From positions 1-64,000 of the forward strand of contig JBBQQC010000001.1 in the NCBI GenBank assembly GCA_038216465.1: a stretch of DNA of 64,000 nucleotides, in the 5' to 3' direction. A model generated the notes under the pieces. The model worked only from the letters and a program-made list of their open reading frames with translations, was not told where the DNA came from and did no database searches. A program made the translations under genes and the position numbers. This DNA comes from JACCZX01 sp038216465 (GTDB taxonomy: Bacteria; Pseudomonadota; Gammaproteobacteria; Burkholderiales; Burkholderiaceae_F). Positions 1 to 8,582 of the stretch are shown piece by piece. The number at the start of each line of letters is the position of its first letter. The stretch's first letter is position 1.

Positions 1-226
1 TTGGTGTTTCATTTAAGAGCTCTCCTAGGAGTCAGACAACAAACGGCCCCATGCCGAATGGCCAATACACTCCAAGTTCTGTGCCAGGCCGTTTTACGAG
101 AATTGGAGGGGATTTCGCGGCGAACTCCCGCTTTCCCTGACGCGCATCGTCACATGTTGCTGCTGGTTTTTGTCACGGGGTGCCTAACCGTGACCGGTTC
201 ATCCTGTTGGATGAACGGTGCTCTAC
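1..226. other. Intergenic region downstream of the FHA gene, no gene recognised
   Basis: No convincing coding sequence is visible. Two short perfect inverted repeats occur: GTCACGG at 172-178 with CCGTGAC at 188-194, and GTTCATCC at 197-204 with GGATGAAC at 209-216. They lie just past the end of the minus-strand FHA gene and might help 3'-end formation, but neither is followed by a T-run in the minus-strand direction, so an intrinsic terminator cannot be claimed. Confidence 0.4.
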
Positions 227-925
227 CTAAGCAGCTGCCTGGGCGGCGGGAGCCGGGGCGTTGACGAATTCCATGCGAACCCCGGCAAGCTCAATCACGT
301 CGCTGTTCTTCAGCGGATGCGCGGCGGAGCCGAGGTTCACACCATTGACGCTTGGGAACAGTTCGCCTTCGACGTGGGCTATGAAGTAGCCCGTTGGCCG
401 GCGCGTAATGACCGCGACCTGATGCCCCGGACGGCCGATCGTCGTCAAAGCCTTGACCAGCTGCAGCTCGCGTCCCTCGTTGGCGCCGGTCAGAATCTTT
501 ATCGACGCCGCGGCGGGACCGTCTTCGCCGTTGGCGCCCGGCTGCCGGATCTGAATCGTCGCCGGCCCCGGGCCGTAGAACTCGCGGCGCAGCGGCTGTG
601 AGGTATCGATGTCGACCTCGCCTTCGCTGCCGGTAGCACCGTCGGCCAGGAATTTGAGGCGGTATTTGCCGATCTCCAGCGTGTCGCCACTCTGCAACAG
701 GTGCTTCTTGATCGGCTGCCCGTTGACGGTGGTGCCGTTAGTCGAGCCGAGATCCTCGAGGTAGACATCGCCCGCTGAGGTGTAGATGACCGAATGCTCA
801 CCGCTGACGGCAAGGTTGTCGATGACGATGTCGTTGTGCGAGCGGCGGCCGATAGTGGTGCGGTCCTTGGCAAGACCGACTTCACGCAGCACCACGCCGT
901 CCAGACTCAGGACCAGCCTAGGCAT
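227..925 (-). CDS. Protein with two FHA domains (phosphothreonine recognition)
   Basis: The product has 232 residues. FHA domains bind phosphothreonine peptides in Ser/Thr kinase/phosphatase signalling. A canonical FHA domain covers about residues 3-93, with GRR near 26-28, SGEH at 41-44 and STNGT at 61-65. A second, degenerate FHA-like domain covers about 141-222 (TTIGR at 161-165, SVNGVNLG at 192-199); its weaker SxxH region suggests it may not bind phosphopeptide. The start at 925 is chosen because GAGGGAG lies a few bases upstream and the domain begins straight after; a longer reading frame begins at 991. It is the last gene of the minus-strand run, 97 bases after the PP2C phosphatase gene, so the pair probably forms one phosphosignalling unit. 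No partner kinase is in the window. Confidence 0.9.
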   Translation of the reverse strand: MPRLVLSLDGVVLREVGLAKDRTTIGRRSHNDIVIDNLAVSGEHSVIYTSAGDVYLEDLGSTNGTTVNGQPIKKHLLQSGDTLEIGKYRLKFLADGATGSEGEVDIDTSQPLRREFYGPGPATIQIRQPGANGEDGPAAASIKILTGANEGRELQLVKALTTIGRPGHQVAVITRRPTGYFIAHVEGELFPSVNGVNLGSAAHPLKNSDVIELAGVRMEFVNAPAPAAQAAA

Positions 926-1022
926 AGATTCTCCCTCGGCCATCATTTTGTTCTCTCGTTCAATTCTGCCAGCGTGCAAAAAGGTTGCCAATCAACGCCC
1001 TACTTCCACGATAAGCGGGAAA

Positions 1023-1856
1023 TCAGGCAGTCACGGGTTCGCCGTTGACCAGCTCGCCTTCCGTGACTTCGATCGCCGTTGCCGCCGACACCTGCATTTC
1101 ACCCACGGACGATACTCGAACCACGATCACAGAGATATTGTCCCGACCCCCCGATTCGTTGGCCAGATCGACCAGCCGTCGCGCGGTCTCGTGCAAATCT
1201 TCCTCGTTGATCGACAGCAGCCCTTCAATCTCGTAGCTGCCGACCATCTCGGTCAGGCCGTCCGAGCAGAGCAGGATGATGTCGCCCGCCAGCACGTCGA
1301 CGTTATGAATTTCGGGCTCAATATCGGCCGCCGCACCCAGCGCACGCGTCACCAGATTCTTGGCGGGTAAAGAGCGCGCCTCTTCTTCAGTCACCATACC
1401 GGCGTCAAGCAACTCCTGCGAAAACGAGTGGTCGCGTGTCAACTGTTCCAGCATCGAGTCGCGGTAGCGATAGAGCCGGGAGTCTCCGGTGTGCGCGACC
1501 CACAGCTGGCCGCCCAGAAACCAACCGATCACCAGCGTCGTCGCCATGCCTTCGAACGCGGTGCTGTTCAGCGCCGCGTTGTAGATGCTGGCATTGATGT
1601 CGGTTACCGTGTCGTAGATTGCCTCGTCGGGCGTGAATGCGCCGTCGTCTTCGTCGAATTTGTCGATCGCTGAAGCCAGCCGCTCGAGCACCGCGCTAAT
1701 CGCCATCACGCTGGCTACTTCGCCGGCGTTGTACCCGCCGAGACCATCCGCCAGCACGAACAGCCCGCAGGATGGGTCGGCACCGATCGCGTCTTCGTTC
1801 AGCGGGCGCACCAATCCCGGGTGGGTTTTGAGGGCGAAGTCGAGCGACAAACCCAT
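1023..1856 (-). CDS. PP2C-family Ser/Thr protein phosphatase (Stp1-like)
   Basis: A cytoplasmic, metal-dependent phosphatase of 277 residues, the usual size for bacterial Stp1/PrpC proteins. PP2C motifs appear in order: RPLNEDA (17-23), ADGLGGY (36-42), HTGDSRLYR in the middle, CSDGLTEM, and GGRDNISVIVV near the C-terminus. These supply the aspartates that bind the Mn/Mg pair. The start at 1856 is preferred over the in-frame ATG at 1982 because the PP2C fold begins at once (LDFALKTHPGLVRPLNED) and the codon lies two bases after the TerC stop, which is typical of translational coupling. The FHA gene follows. Together they suggest control by reversible Thr phosphorylation; the substrate is unknown. 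Confidence 0.92.
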   Translation of the reverse strand: MGLSLDFALKTHPGLVRPLNEDAIGADPSCGLFVLADGLGGYNAGEVASVMAISAVLERLASAIDKFDEDDGAFTPDEAIYDTVTDINASIYNAALNSTAFEGMATTLVIGWFLGGQLWVAHTGDSRLYRYRDSMLEQLTRDHSFSQELLDAGMVTEEEARSLPAKNLVTRALGAAADIEPEIHNVDVLAGDIILLCSDGLTEMVGSYEIEGLLSINEEDLHETARRLVDLANESGGRDNISVIVVRVSSVGEMQVSAATAIEVTEGELVNGEPVTA

Positions 1857-1858
1857 CG

Positions 1859-2584
1859 TCACGGCGCGTGCGCGGCTTTCTTCATCGATTGCACCGCCCA
1901 CATCTTGCCAATTGCAAGAACCAGCAACGCGCCCGCAAGACCGACGATGTACCCGATGTGCGGATGGATCGCCAGGAACCACTGGTCGACGGCCGGATCG
2001 CTGGCGAGCATTTCGCCGGCGACGAAGCCAAGCAACGCCGCGCCCAACGTGATGATGATTGGCCAGCGCTCCATTAATTTGAGCAATAGCTGGCTGCCGA
2101 CGATGATCAGCGGAATAGACAAACCCAAACCAATAATGAGCAAGGCAAAACGCGCTTCCGGCGGCCCGGTCTCCGCTGCCGCCGCCACCCCGATCACGTT
2201 GTCGAGGCTCATCACCAAATCAGCAATCAGAATCGTACGAATGGCGCTCCACAGCCCGCCTCCGCTGTTGATGCCGCCCTCGGTGTGCTCCTCTTCCGGA
2301 AGCAGCAGCTTGGCGCCGATCCAGACCAGCAGCAGTGCGCCGGCGATCTTCAGGTAGGGATACTGCAGTAGTTGGACTGCGAAAATCGTCAGCAGTACGC
2401 GCAGAACGATCGCTGCCGCGCTGCCGAAAAAGATTGCATTTCGTTGCTGCTTCTTGGGAAGATGACGCGCGGCCAACGCGATCACCACCGCGTTATCGCC
2501 GGACAGAATGATGTTGATGATGATGATCTGTAGCAAGGCTTTCCAGAAAATTGGGGTGCCGGCAATCTGCAACAGATCCATCAT
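1859..2584 (-). CDS. TerC-family integral membrane protein (YjbE-type, likely metal ion export)
   Basis: A 241-residue polytopic inner-membrane protein. TerC/YjbE/Alx members are linked to manganese or other metal homeostasis, often as exporters. The paired acidic motifs of the family are visible: SGDNAVV in the first helix region (about 28-34) and MSLDNVIG in the middle, each placing Asp and Asn within the membrane. The gene starts 12 bases after sucD and ends two bases before the PP2C gene, so it is expressed within the sucCD run. It has no leader long enough for the yybP-ykoY Mn riboswitch that often precedes terC genes. The family is clear; the transported ion is inferred. Confidence 0.88.
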   Translation of the reverse strand: MMDLLQIAGTPIFWKALLQIIIINIILSGDNAVVIALAARHLPKKQQRNAIFFGSAAAIVLRVLLTIFAVQLLQYPYLKIAGALLLVWIGAKLLLPEEEHTEGGINSGGGLWSAIRTILIADLVMSLDNVIGVAAAAETGPPEARFALLIIGLGLSIPLIIVGSQLLLKLMERWPIIITLGAALLGFVAGEMLASDPAVDQWFLAIHPHIGYIVGLAGALLVLAIGKMWAVQSMKKAAHAP

Positions 2585-2596
2585 CTCTCCGACGCG

Positions 2597-3481
2597 TTAA
2601 GCCAACACGCTTTGCAGCAGCTTGCCGATCTCGGATGGATTCTTCGTCGTGCGGATTCCGCATTGCTCCAGCGTCGCCAGTTTCTGCTGTGCGGTACCCG
2701 TGCCGCCCGAAATGATCGCGCCAGCGTGACCCATGCGTTTGCCCTCCGGCGCGGTTACACCCGCGATAAATCCCACCACGGGCTTCGTCATGTGATCGCG
2801 CACCCAGAATGCCGCCACTTCTTCATCGTTGCCGCCGATCTCGCCGATCATCACCACCGCGTCGGTTTCGTCATCTTCGTTAAACAGTTTCAGGACGTCG
2901 ATGTGCTTCAGGCCATTGACTGGATCACCCCCGATTCCGACCGCGCTCGACTGCCCCAGTCCCAGCTCGGTCAATTGTCCCACCGCCTCGTACGTCAGCG
3001 TGCCGGAACGCGAAACAACACCGATGCGGCCCTTGCGATGAATATGGCCCGGCATGATGCCGATCTTCAGCTCGTCCGGCGTGATTGCGCCGGGGCAATT
3101 CGGGCCGAGCAGCAACGTGCGCTTGGCATATTTGCGCATCTTGTCGCGCACGACGATCATGTCGCGCACCGGTATGCCTTCGGTGATGCAAATGACAAGG
3201 TCGAGGTCGGCGTCTACCGCTTCCCAGATCGCGTCGGCGGCACCGGCCGGCGGCACGTAGATAACGGACACATTGGCGCCGGTCTGCTGCTTTGCCTCCA
3301 TGACGGTCCCGAAAATCGGGACGCCATCAAAATCCTCGCCCGCTTTTTTCGGGTTGACACCTGCAACGAAACACGCGCGACCGTTCGCGTATTCGCGACA
3401 CACGCGCGTATGAAACTGCCCGGTCTTGCCGGTAATGCCCTGCGTGACCACGCGGGTGTTCTTGTCGATCAGGATGCTCAT
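2597..3481 (-). CDS. sucD: Succinyl-CoA synthetase, alpha subunit
   Basis: The 294-residue product is the usual length. The alpha subunit binds CoA and carries the histidine phosphorylated during interconversion of succinyl-CoA and succinate with nucleotide triphosphate formation in the TCA cycle. An N-terminal Rossmann CoA-binding domain (VVTQGITGKTGQFHT, about 12-26) leads into SRSGTLTYEA and the active-site GHAGAIISGGTGTA segment, whose His is the phosphorylated residue. It overlaps the sucC stop by four bases (ATGA), which couples translation of the two subunits and supports the start at 3481. Confidence 0.98.
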   Translation of the reverse strand: MSILIDKNTRVVTQGITGKTGQFHTRVCREYANGRACFVAGVNPKKAGEDFDGVPIFGTVMEAKQQTGANVSVIYVPPAGAADAIWEAVDADLDLVICITEGIPVRDMIVVRDKMRKYAKRTLLLGPNCPGAITPDELKIGIMPGHIHRKGRIGVVSRSGTLTYEAVGQLTELGLGQSSAVGIGGDPVNGLKHIDVLKLFNEDDETDAVVMIGEIGGNDEEVAAFWVRDHMTKPVVGFIAGVTAPEGKRMGHAGAIISGGTGTAQQKLATLEQCGIRTTKNPSEIGKLLQSVLA

Positions 3482-4647
3482 TGCTTCCCGCCCGCAGCGG
3501 CGACGACCTTCTGCGCGGCTTCGGCCATCGTGTTGGCCGAAATGATGGGCAAGCCCGAGCCGGCCAGCATCTGCTTACCCTGCTGCTCGTTGGTGCCCTT
3601 CATACGAACAACCAGCGGCACCTTGAGCTGCACCGCGCGCGACGCCGCGATCACGCCTTCGGCGATCACATCGCAGCGCATGATGCCGCCGAAAATGTTG
3701 ACCAAGATCGCCTTCAGGTTCGGGTTGCGCAGCATCAGCTTGAAAGCCTCTGTGACTTTCTGCGGTGTCGCGCCACCGCCGACATCGAGAAAATTGGCAG
3801 GCTCGCCGCCGAAAAGCTTGATCGCGTCCATCGTCGCCATCGCCAAACCCGCTCCGTTTACGAGGCAGCCGATATTGCCGTCGAGCTGGATGTATGACAG
3901 ATCGAATTTGGATGCTTCGATCTCGACCGGGTCTTCCTCGTCAAGATCGCGCAAGGCGACGAGTTCCGGATGCCGGAACAACGCATTCGAATCGAAATTA
4001 ATCTTCGCATCGAGCACGATGAGTCCGCCGTCCCCGGTCAACACCAGAGGATTTATTTCTGCAAGCGACGCATCGGTCGCCCAGAATGCGCTGTAGAGCG
4101 CCTGGAAAATCGCGCGCGCGGCAGGGACACTCGCGGGAGGGATGCCGATCTTGAACGAGAGGTCGTCCGCATCGCGCTCGCTCAGACCCAGCGATTGCTC
4201 GATATGCACCTTGTGAATCTTCTCTGGCGTATGCGCTGCCACTTCCTCGATGTTGACACCACCCTCAGAGCTCGCGATCAACGTGACTTGCTGAGTAGCG
4301 CGGTCGACCACCATCCCGACGTAGAACTCCTTCTTGATATCGGCGCCTTCTTCAATCAGCAGCCGGCGCACCTTCTGGCCGGAAGGCCCCGTCTGGTGTG
4401 TGACAAGCTGCATGCCGAGAATCTCGGCGGCGCGCGCCCGCACTTCGTCGACCGAGCGCGCGACCTTGACGCCCCCGCCTTTGCCGCGACCGCCGGCGTG
4501 AATCTGCGCTTTCACAACCCAAACCGACCCGCCAAGCTTGCGCGCAGCGTCGACTGCTTCGTCGACGTTGAACACGGCCGTACCGCGTGGCACCGGCATT
4601 CCGAAGCGGTGAAAGATTTCCTTGCCCTGGTATTCGTGGATTTTCAT
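3478..4647 (-). CDS. sucC: Succinyl-CoA synthetase, beta subunit
   Basis: A 389-residue ATP-grasp protein that binds the nucleotide and succinate and pairs with SucD. It begins MKIHEYQGKEIF, the characteristic N-terminus of the family, which fixes the start at 4647; an in-frame upstream ATG at 4725 would add an uncharacteristic Arg-rich leader. The glycine-rich HAGGRGKGGGVKVA segment and the C-terminal GGIMRCDVIAEGV/MKGTNEQQG ligase region are present. The start overlaps the stop of the DUF2889 gene by four bases and the stop overlaps sucD by four, so the genes form a tightly coupled operon. Confidence 0.98.
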   Translation of the reverse strand: MKIHEYQGKEIFHRFGMPVPRGTAVFNVDEAVDAARKLGGSVWVVKAQIHAGGRGKGGGVKVARSVDEVRARAAEILGMQLVTHQTGPSGQKVRRLLIEEGADIKKEFYVGMVVDRATQQVTLIASSEGGVNIEEVAAHTPEKIHKVHIEQSLGLSERDADDLSFKIGIPPASVPAARAIFQALYSAFWATDASLAEINPLVLTGDGGLIVLDAKINFDSNALFRHPELVALRDLDEEDPVEIEASKFDLSYIQLDGNIGCLVNGAGLAMATMDAIKLFGGEPANFLDVGGGATPQKVTEAFKLMLRNPNLKAILVNIFGGIMRCDVIAEGVIAASRAVQLKVPLVVRMKGTNEQQGKQMLAGSGLPIISANTMAEAAQKVVAAAGGKQ

Positions 4648-5180
4648 CGCCGAACCCAGCGCGGATAAAACTGCGCCACGGCGGCGCCGTCGGTGCGCAA
4701 CGCGTGGCAACGATCCAGCTGCCACGGCTTGGCCTCTTCACTCTGGCCCGCGCTCTCGTGCGTTCTGAAGACCTCTCCCGCGAATGCCTGCACTGCCGCC
4801 GTTGGCAGCACACCGGCCAGCTCCGTTAGATGCGTGCAGCCGTTGACACCGCCCAGTTGTGCAAGCGCGTTCTTGCGGAAGTTTTGCAACAGGTTCAAGC
4901 CGACCAGCTTCGAGTAATCCGGCTCGATCGCTTCGCACTGGCCCGGATAGGGAACTGACCGAGATCGCGCTTCCGCCGCGATGATGTTGAGCTGCGCATC
5001 GATGGTTACCGTCAGCGCCAGGTCATGCACTGGCTGACCGAAGGGTCGGACGCCAGTCGCCAACGCGAAATCGCGCGTCTTGTTGTCGGTCAGCACCGCT
5101 TCGAGGTCCCACAGACCGTCGTCGCGCGCGTACGCCTCGACCTTAATCGAGCGTGTGTGCACGTGGCGGCGGCTGGGCAT
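4644..5180 (-). CDS. DUF2889 family protein
   Basis: The 178-residue product has no assigned biochemical role. The N-terminus (HTRSIKVEAYARDDGLWDLEAVLTD) is the family hallmark, a beta-rich segment in which an HTR opening is followed by the DGLWDLE signature. A conserved CTHL motif with surrounding Cys and His residues follows in the C-terminal half. There is no signal peptide or membrane segment, so it is probably cytoplasmic. It overlaps sucC by four bases. I know this order (recX, DUF2889, sucC) from betaproteobacterial genomes, which supports the taxonomic call but does not give a function. Confidence 0.85.
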   Translation of the reverse strand: MPSRRHVHTRSIKVEAYARDDGLWDLEAVLTDNKTRDFALATGVRPFGQPVHDLALTVTIDAQLNIIAAEARSRSVPYPGQCEAIEPDYSKLVGLNLLQNFRKNALAQLGGVNGCTHLTELAGVLPTAAVQAFAGEVFRTHESAGQSEEAKPWQLDRCHALRTDGAAVAQFYPRWVRR

Positions 5181-5199
5181 GCTGGCGGGAGAATGACGA

Positions 5200-5234
5200 C
5201 GGGCCGCGTCTCCATAGAGGGAGGGCGCGGCCCG
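5200..5234 (-). terminator. Perfect 9-bp hairpin between recX and the DUF2889-sucCD genes
   Basis: CGGGCCGCG at 5200-5208 is the exact reverse complement of CGCGGCCCG at 5226-5234, with a 17-base loop. In the minus-strand direction the stem is followed by TCGTCATTCT, only weakly U-rich. It could end part of the recAX transcript or be a leader structure of the DUF2889-sucCD mRNA, whose first ATG (5180) lies 19 bases beyond. A TTAGAT box just upstream on the minus strand could serve as a -10 for that mRNA. Confidence 0.45.
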
Positions 5235-5763
5235 ACCAAAGAATCTAACACAGGGCGCGCGAGCCGGCGCCGGCGACTATTCGGCGTCGACGCGGCCGCG
5301 CAAGACCTGATAGATCGAGTCAAGCGAGAAGCCGCGTGACTGCAGGAAACGAGCTTGACGGTCGCGCTCCGCGGCCGAAGTTGGCAGCGCTGCAAAGCGC
5401 TTCGCTCTCACTTCCGCAGCACGCGCAGCTTCAGTGCCGGCGAGCCCGGCGAGCACGCCGGCACTCAGATCGTCTGCGACACCCAGACGCCGCAGGTCAT
5501 GGCGAATACGTGCGTCGCCGAAGCGTCGCGAGCGGTTGCGCGCAATACCCGCGGCGAAACGTTGGTCCGACAGCAGCCCGTCGCGACCAAGCTGATCGAG
5601 CACACGCTCAAGCTCAACCGTATCTGACTCGGAGCCAATATGCCGGGCGAGTTTGCGGGCGAGCTCGGCTCGGCTGTGGTCACGCCGTGCCAACAGCGCG
5701 ATCGCGCGGCTGGTCAGGCTCGCCGAACGCGGGACGCGCTGACCCTGGGTCTTCGTTTCTGCT

Positions 5764-6813
<1,050 letters not shown>

Positions 6814-6844
6814 TGCCGCCTCCGCCTATGCGCTTGCTTGGTTG

Positions 6845-6880
6845 CTGTAAATAATTACAGCGCACTGTAAATACATACAG
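6845..6880 (-). promoter_or_regulatory. Two tandem LexA (SOS) boxes upstream of recA
   Basis: CTGTAAATAATTACAG (6845-6860) and CTGTAAATACATACAG (6865-6880) both match the CTG-N10-CAG consensus with an A/T-rich centre. Their starts are 20 bases apart, about two helical turns, so two LexA dimers could bind the same face of DNA. A TTGACT hexamer at 6888-6893 on the minus strand is a plausible -35 element immediately upstream, so LexA would overlap the recA promoter. I cannot assign a clear -10 at normal spacing. Confidence 0.9.
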
Positions 6881-6986
6881 TACCAAAAGTCAACCGATTT
6901 CTGGCGGTCACGGCACGCACATCGGCGCACTCATCCAGCATAACAACGTAGACCAGCTTCAACGTCGTGTCCGACGACGTCACGGT

Positions 6987-7015
6987 TTGCCCGCCATTCA
7001 GCGCTCCGGCATAAT
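6987..7015 (+). promoter_or_regulatory. Candidate promoter of tRNA-Lys
   Basis: TTGCCC (6987-6992) and CATAAT (7010-7015) are separated by 17 bases, with transcription expected near 7022, about ten bases before the mature tRNA 5' end. Four and five of six positions respectively match the sigma-70 consensus. Confidence 0.45.
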
Positions 7016-7032
7016 GTTTTGCTCTGCACTAT

Positions 7033-7108
7033 GGGTCGTTAGCTCAGTCGGTAGAGCAGCGGACTTTTAATCCGTTGGTCGGCAGTTCGAGCCTGCCACG
7101 ACCTACCA
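7033..7108 (+). tRNA. tRNA-Lys (anticodon UUU)
   Basis: A 76-base cloverleaf with encoded CCA (7106-7108). The acceptor stem pairs GGGTCGT (7033-7039) with ACGACCT (7098-7104), the terminal pair being G-U, with discriminator A7105. The anticodon stem pairs 59-63 with 71-75 (offset 7000) around the loop CTTTTAA, giving anticodon TTT at 7066-7068. The T arm contains GTTCGAG. It stands alone between divergent recA and the cold-shock gene. Confidence 0.97.
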
Positions 7109-7327
7109 ATGCTTCAGAAGGCCTGAAGGCTCGACAAATCCCCCGCCTTGCGGTAGTCTCCCTGCCGCATTCGCTTCAAGTCCAGTACCCCACCGACTCG
7201 TCTTACGTCATCGCTAGTTGTAGTTGCCTTGATGGTCTTGGCAGTTCCCCCGGTTACGTTGCTTGATCCGCTTGCATGCGTGGAGCGTCATGTCGACGCG
7301 CGCGCGATTTTTTAGGAACGTAATCAA

Positions 7328-7531
7328 ATGGCTAGTGGCAAAGTAAAGTGGTTCAACGAGTCCAAAGGGTTTGGCTTCATCACCCCGGACGGTGGCGGCG
7401 CCGATCTATTCGCCCATTACAGCGAAATCGTCGGTAGCGGCTTCAAGACATTGACCGAAAACCAGCAGGTCGAATTTGTCGTCAAGCAGGGTCCCAAGGG
7501 CCCGCAAGCCTCGCAAATCCGGCCGACTTAA
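7328..7531 (+). CDS. Cold-shock domain protein (CspA family)
   Basis: A 67-residue single-domain RNA/ssDNA-binding chaperone. It begins MASGKVKWFNESKGFGFI, carrying RNP1 (KGFGFI at 13-18); RNP2 reads DLFAHYS (27-33) rather than the commoner VFVHFS. AGGAA lies ten bases before the ATG. The 219-base stretch between the tRNA and the start is long and may be a structured leader as in other csp genes, with no other gene seen. A strong intrinsic terminator follows at once, so it is monocistronic. Confidence 0.97.
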   Translation: MASGKVKWFNESKGFGFITPDGGGADLFAHYSEIVGSGFKTLTENQQVEFVVKQGPKGPQASQIRPT

Positions 7532-7550
7532 TTCGGCTCTGCTCGCTCAA

Positions 7551-7577
7551 AACCGCGGCTTCTGCCGCGGTTTTTTT
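7551..7577 (+). terminator. Intrinsic terminator of the cold-shock gene
   Basis: AACCGCGG (7551-7558) pairs perfectly with CCGCGGTT (7565-7572) around a six-base loop CTTCTG, and the stem runs into a seven-T tract (7571-7577). This is the clearest Rho-independent terminator in the window, 20 bases past the cold-shock stop codon. Confidence 0.93.
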
Positions 7578-7607
7578 GGTAGATGGATTAGACGACCCGA
7601 CTTCAGC

Positions 7608-8522
7608 TCAGGCACCGGCACCGCTATAAGGTTGCTGGCGAAACCACTTGGTGGCGATCCATTTTTCGCCGCTGCCCACGGGGCTACCGCCGTGCAGCGA
7701 CCGTACGTCGAGCACGCCCTTGTTATCGCAGTAAGCGAAGTACACCGCGTGCCCCTTACGCGGCAGCACGTCGAGACCGATTTCGGGAAACACGGTCGAC
7801 CCCCCGCTGGTCACGTCGCTCAGGTACATGATCAAGGTGGCGATCCGCTGTCCGCCCTGTGCCAGCACTTCCTTGTTGCCAGCGTGCGCCGGATCAAAAT
7901 AGTCGAAGTGCGGTTTGTACTCGCCGCCCGGTTGGTAATGCAGCACCTGAATCGGCTCGCCCTGCTCGACGGGACAGTCCACCAACTCCGCGATACGAGT
8001 CTCGATCCGCCGCAGCAGTTCGTTTTCGCCGCGCTTGAAGTAAGTGCCGGAGCTCGTGCGATGCGGATGAACGTCGTAGGCGCCCGTGTTCTCGTTGACC
8101 ACGCTGGAGCGCTGCAGCCTATCTCGCGACAAGTCAACCAGCAAATCGCACTCCTCGTCCGACAGCAGATTCCCGAACAGAACCACGCGCGGTGACTCGA
8201 TCACGAACAGCATCTCGACGACCCGATCGGGCGTCGCGAGACTGTTCGGCATTTCGACAAGCTGCGTGCTGAGCGGCCGCGCCGGCTGGCTCGAGCCATG
8301 CGCGGCCGAGGCGTCCGCAACGGATTTCGGAGCCGCCTCCACCAGCGACGCTGAAGACGTCTGCTGCGGCTCACTCCACGCCGCGTCGATGACGGTGGCC
8401 GCATATTGGGCCTCGTATTTTGCGTCCAGCAAGGCCTTCAGGACCGCCTCCTGCGTGAAGCCGCCGGCCTGCATCGTGCGCAGCCAGTCCTGCAACGCGG
8501 TTGGAAGCTGATCGAACTTCAC
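7608..8522 (-). CDS. 2OG-Fe(II) oxygenase, prolyl 4-hydroxylase alpha-subunit-like
   Basis: A 304-residue protein whose C-terminal two-thirds is a prolyl-4-hydroxylase-type dioxygenase using Fe(II), 2-oxoglutarate and O2. The iron ligands are visible: HFD (H-x-D) within YKPHFDYFDP, and the distal His in SLHGGSPV followed by GEKWIATKWFR, where the Lys would bind 2-oxoglutarate. The N-terminal 90 residues form an acidic/Ala-rich helical extension (LPTALQDWLRTMQAGGFTQEAVLKALLDA) unlike the catalytic fold. The substrate is unknown; bacterial homologues hydroxylate proline in proteins such as EF-Tu. It is a single gene divergent from gabD. Confidence 0.9.
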   Translation of the reverse strand: MKFDQLPTALQDWLRTMQAGGFTQEAVLKALLDAKYEAQYAATVIDAAWSEPQQTSSASLVEAAPKSVADASAAHGSSQPARPLSTQLVEMPNSLATPDRVVEMLFVIESPRVVLFGNLLSDEECDLLVDLSRDRLQRSSVVNENTGAYDVHPHRTSSGTYFKRGENELLRRIETRIAELVDCPVEQGEPIQVLHYQPGGEYKPHFDYFDPAHAGNKEVLAQGGQRIATLIMYLSDVTSGGSTVFPEIGLDVLPRKGHAVYFAYCDNKGVLDVRSLHGGSPVGSGEKWIATKWFRQQPYSGAGA

Positions 8523-8582
8523 CGCGCAAGTCTAGCCGGGGACAGCAGTATTCTTCGCACTGGGATATTGACGGAGATTCAT

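Noticed and set aside
1..264. A frame of 87 codons at the window start
   Set aside because: It has a TTG start, ends inside the FHA gene and has no family resemblance; likely not a gene.
2585..2596. Manganese (yybP-ykoY) riboswitch before terC
   Set aside because: Only 12 bases separate sucD and terC, too short for the riboswitch.
2612..4096. A long open frame of 494 codons on the plus strand opposite sucD and sucC
   Set aside because: It runs antisense to two certain genes; its protein is rich in His/Arg/Asp with no recognisable fold, as expected for a shadow in GC-rich DNA.
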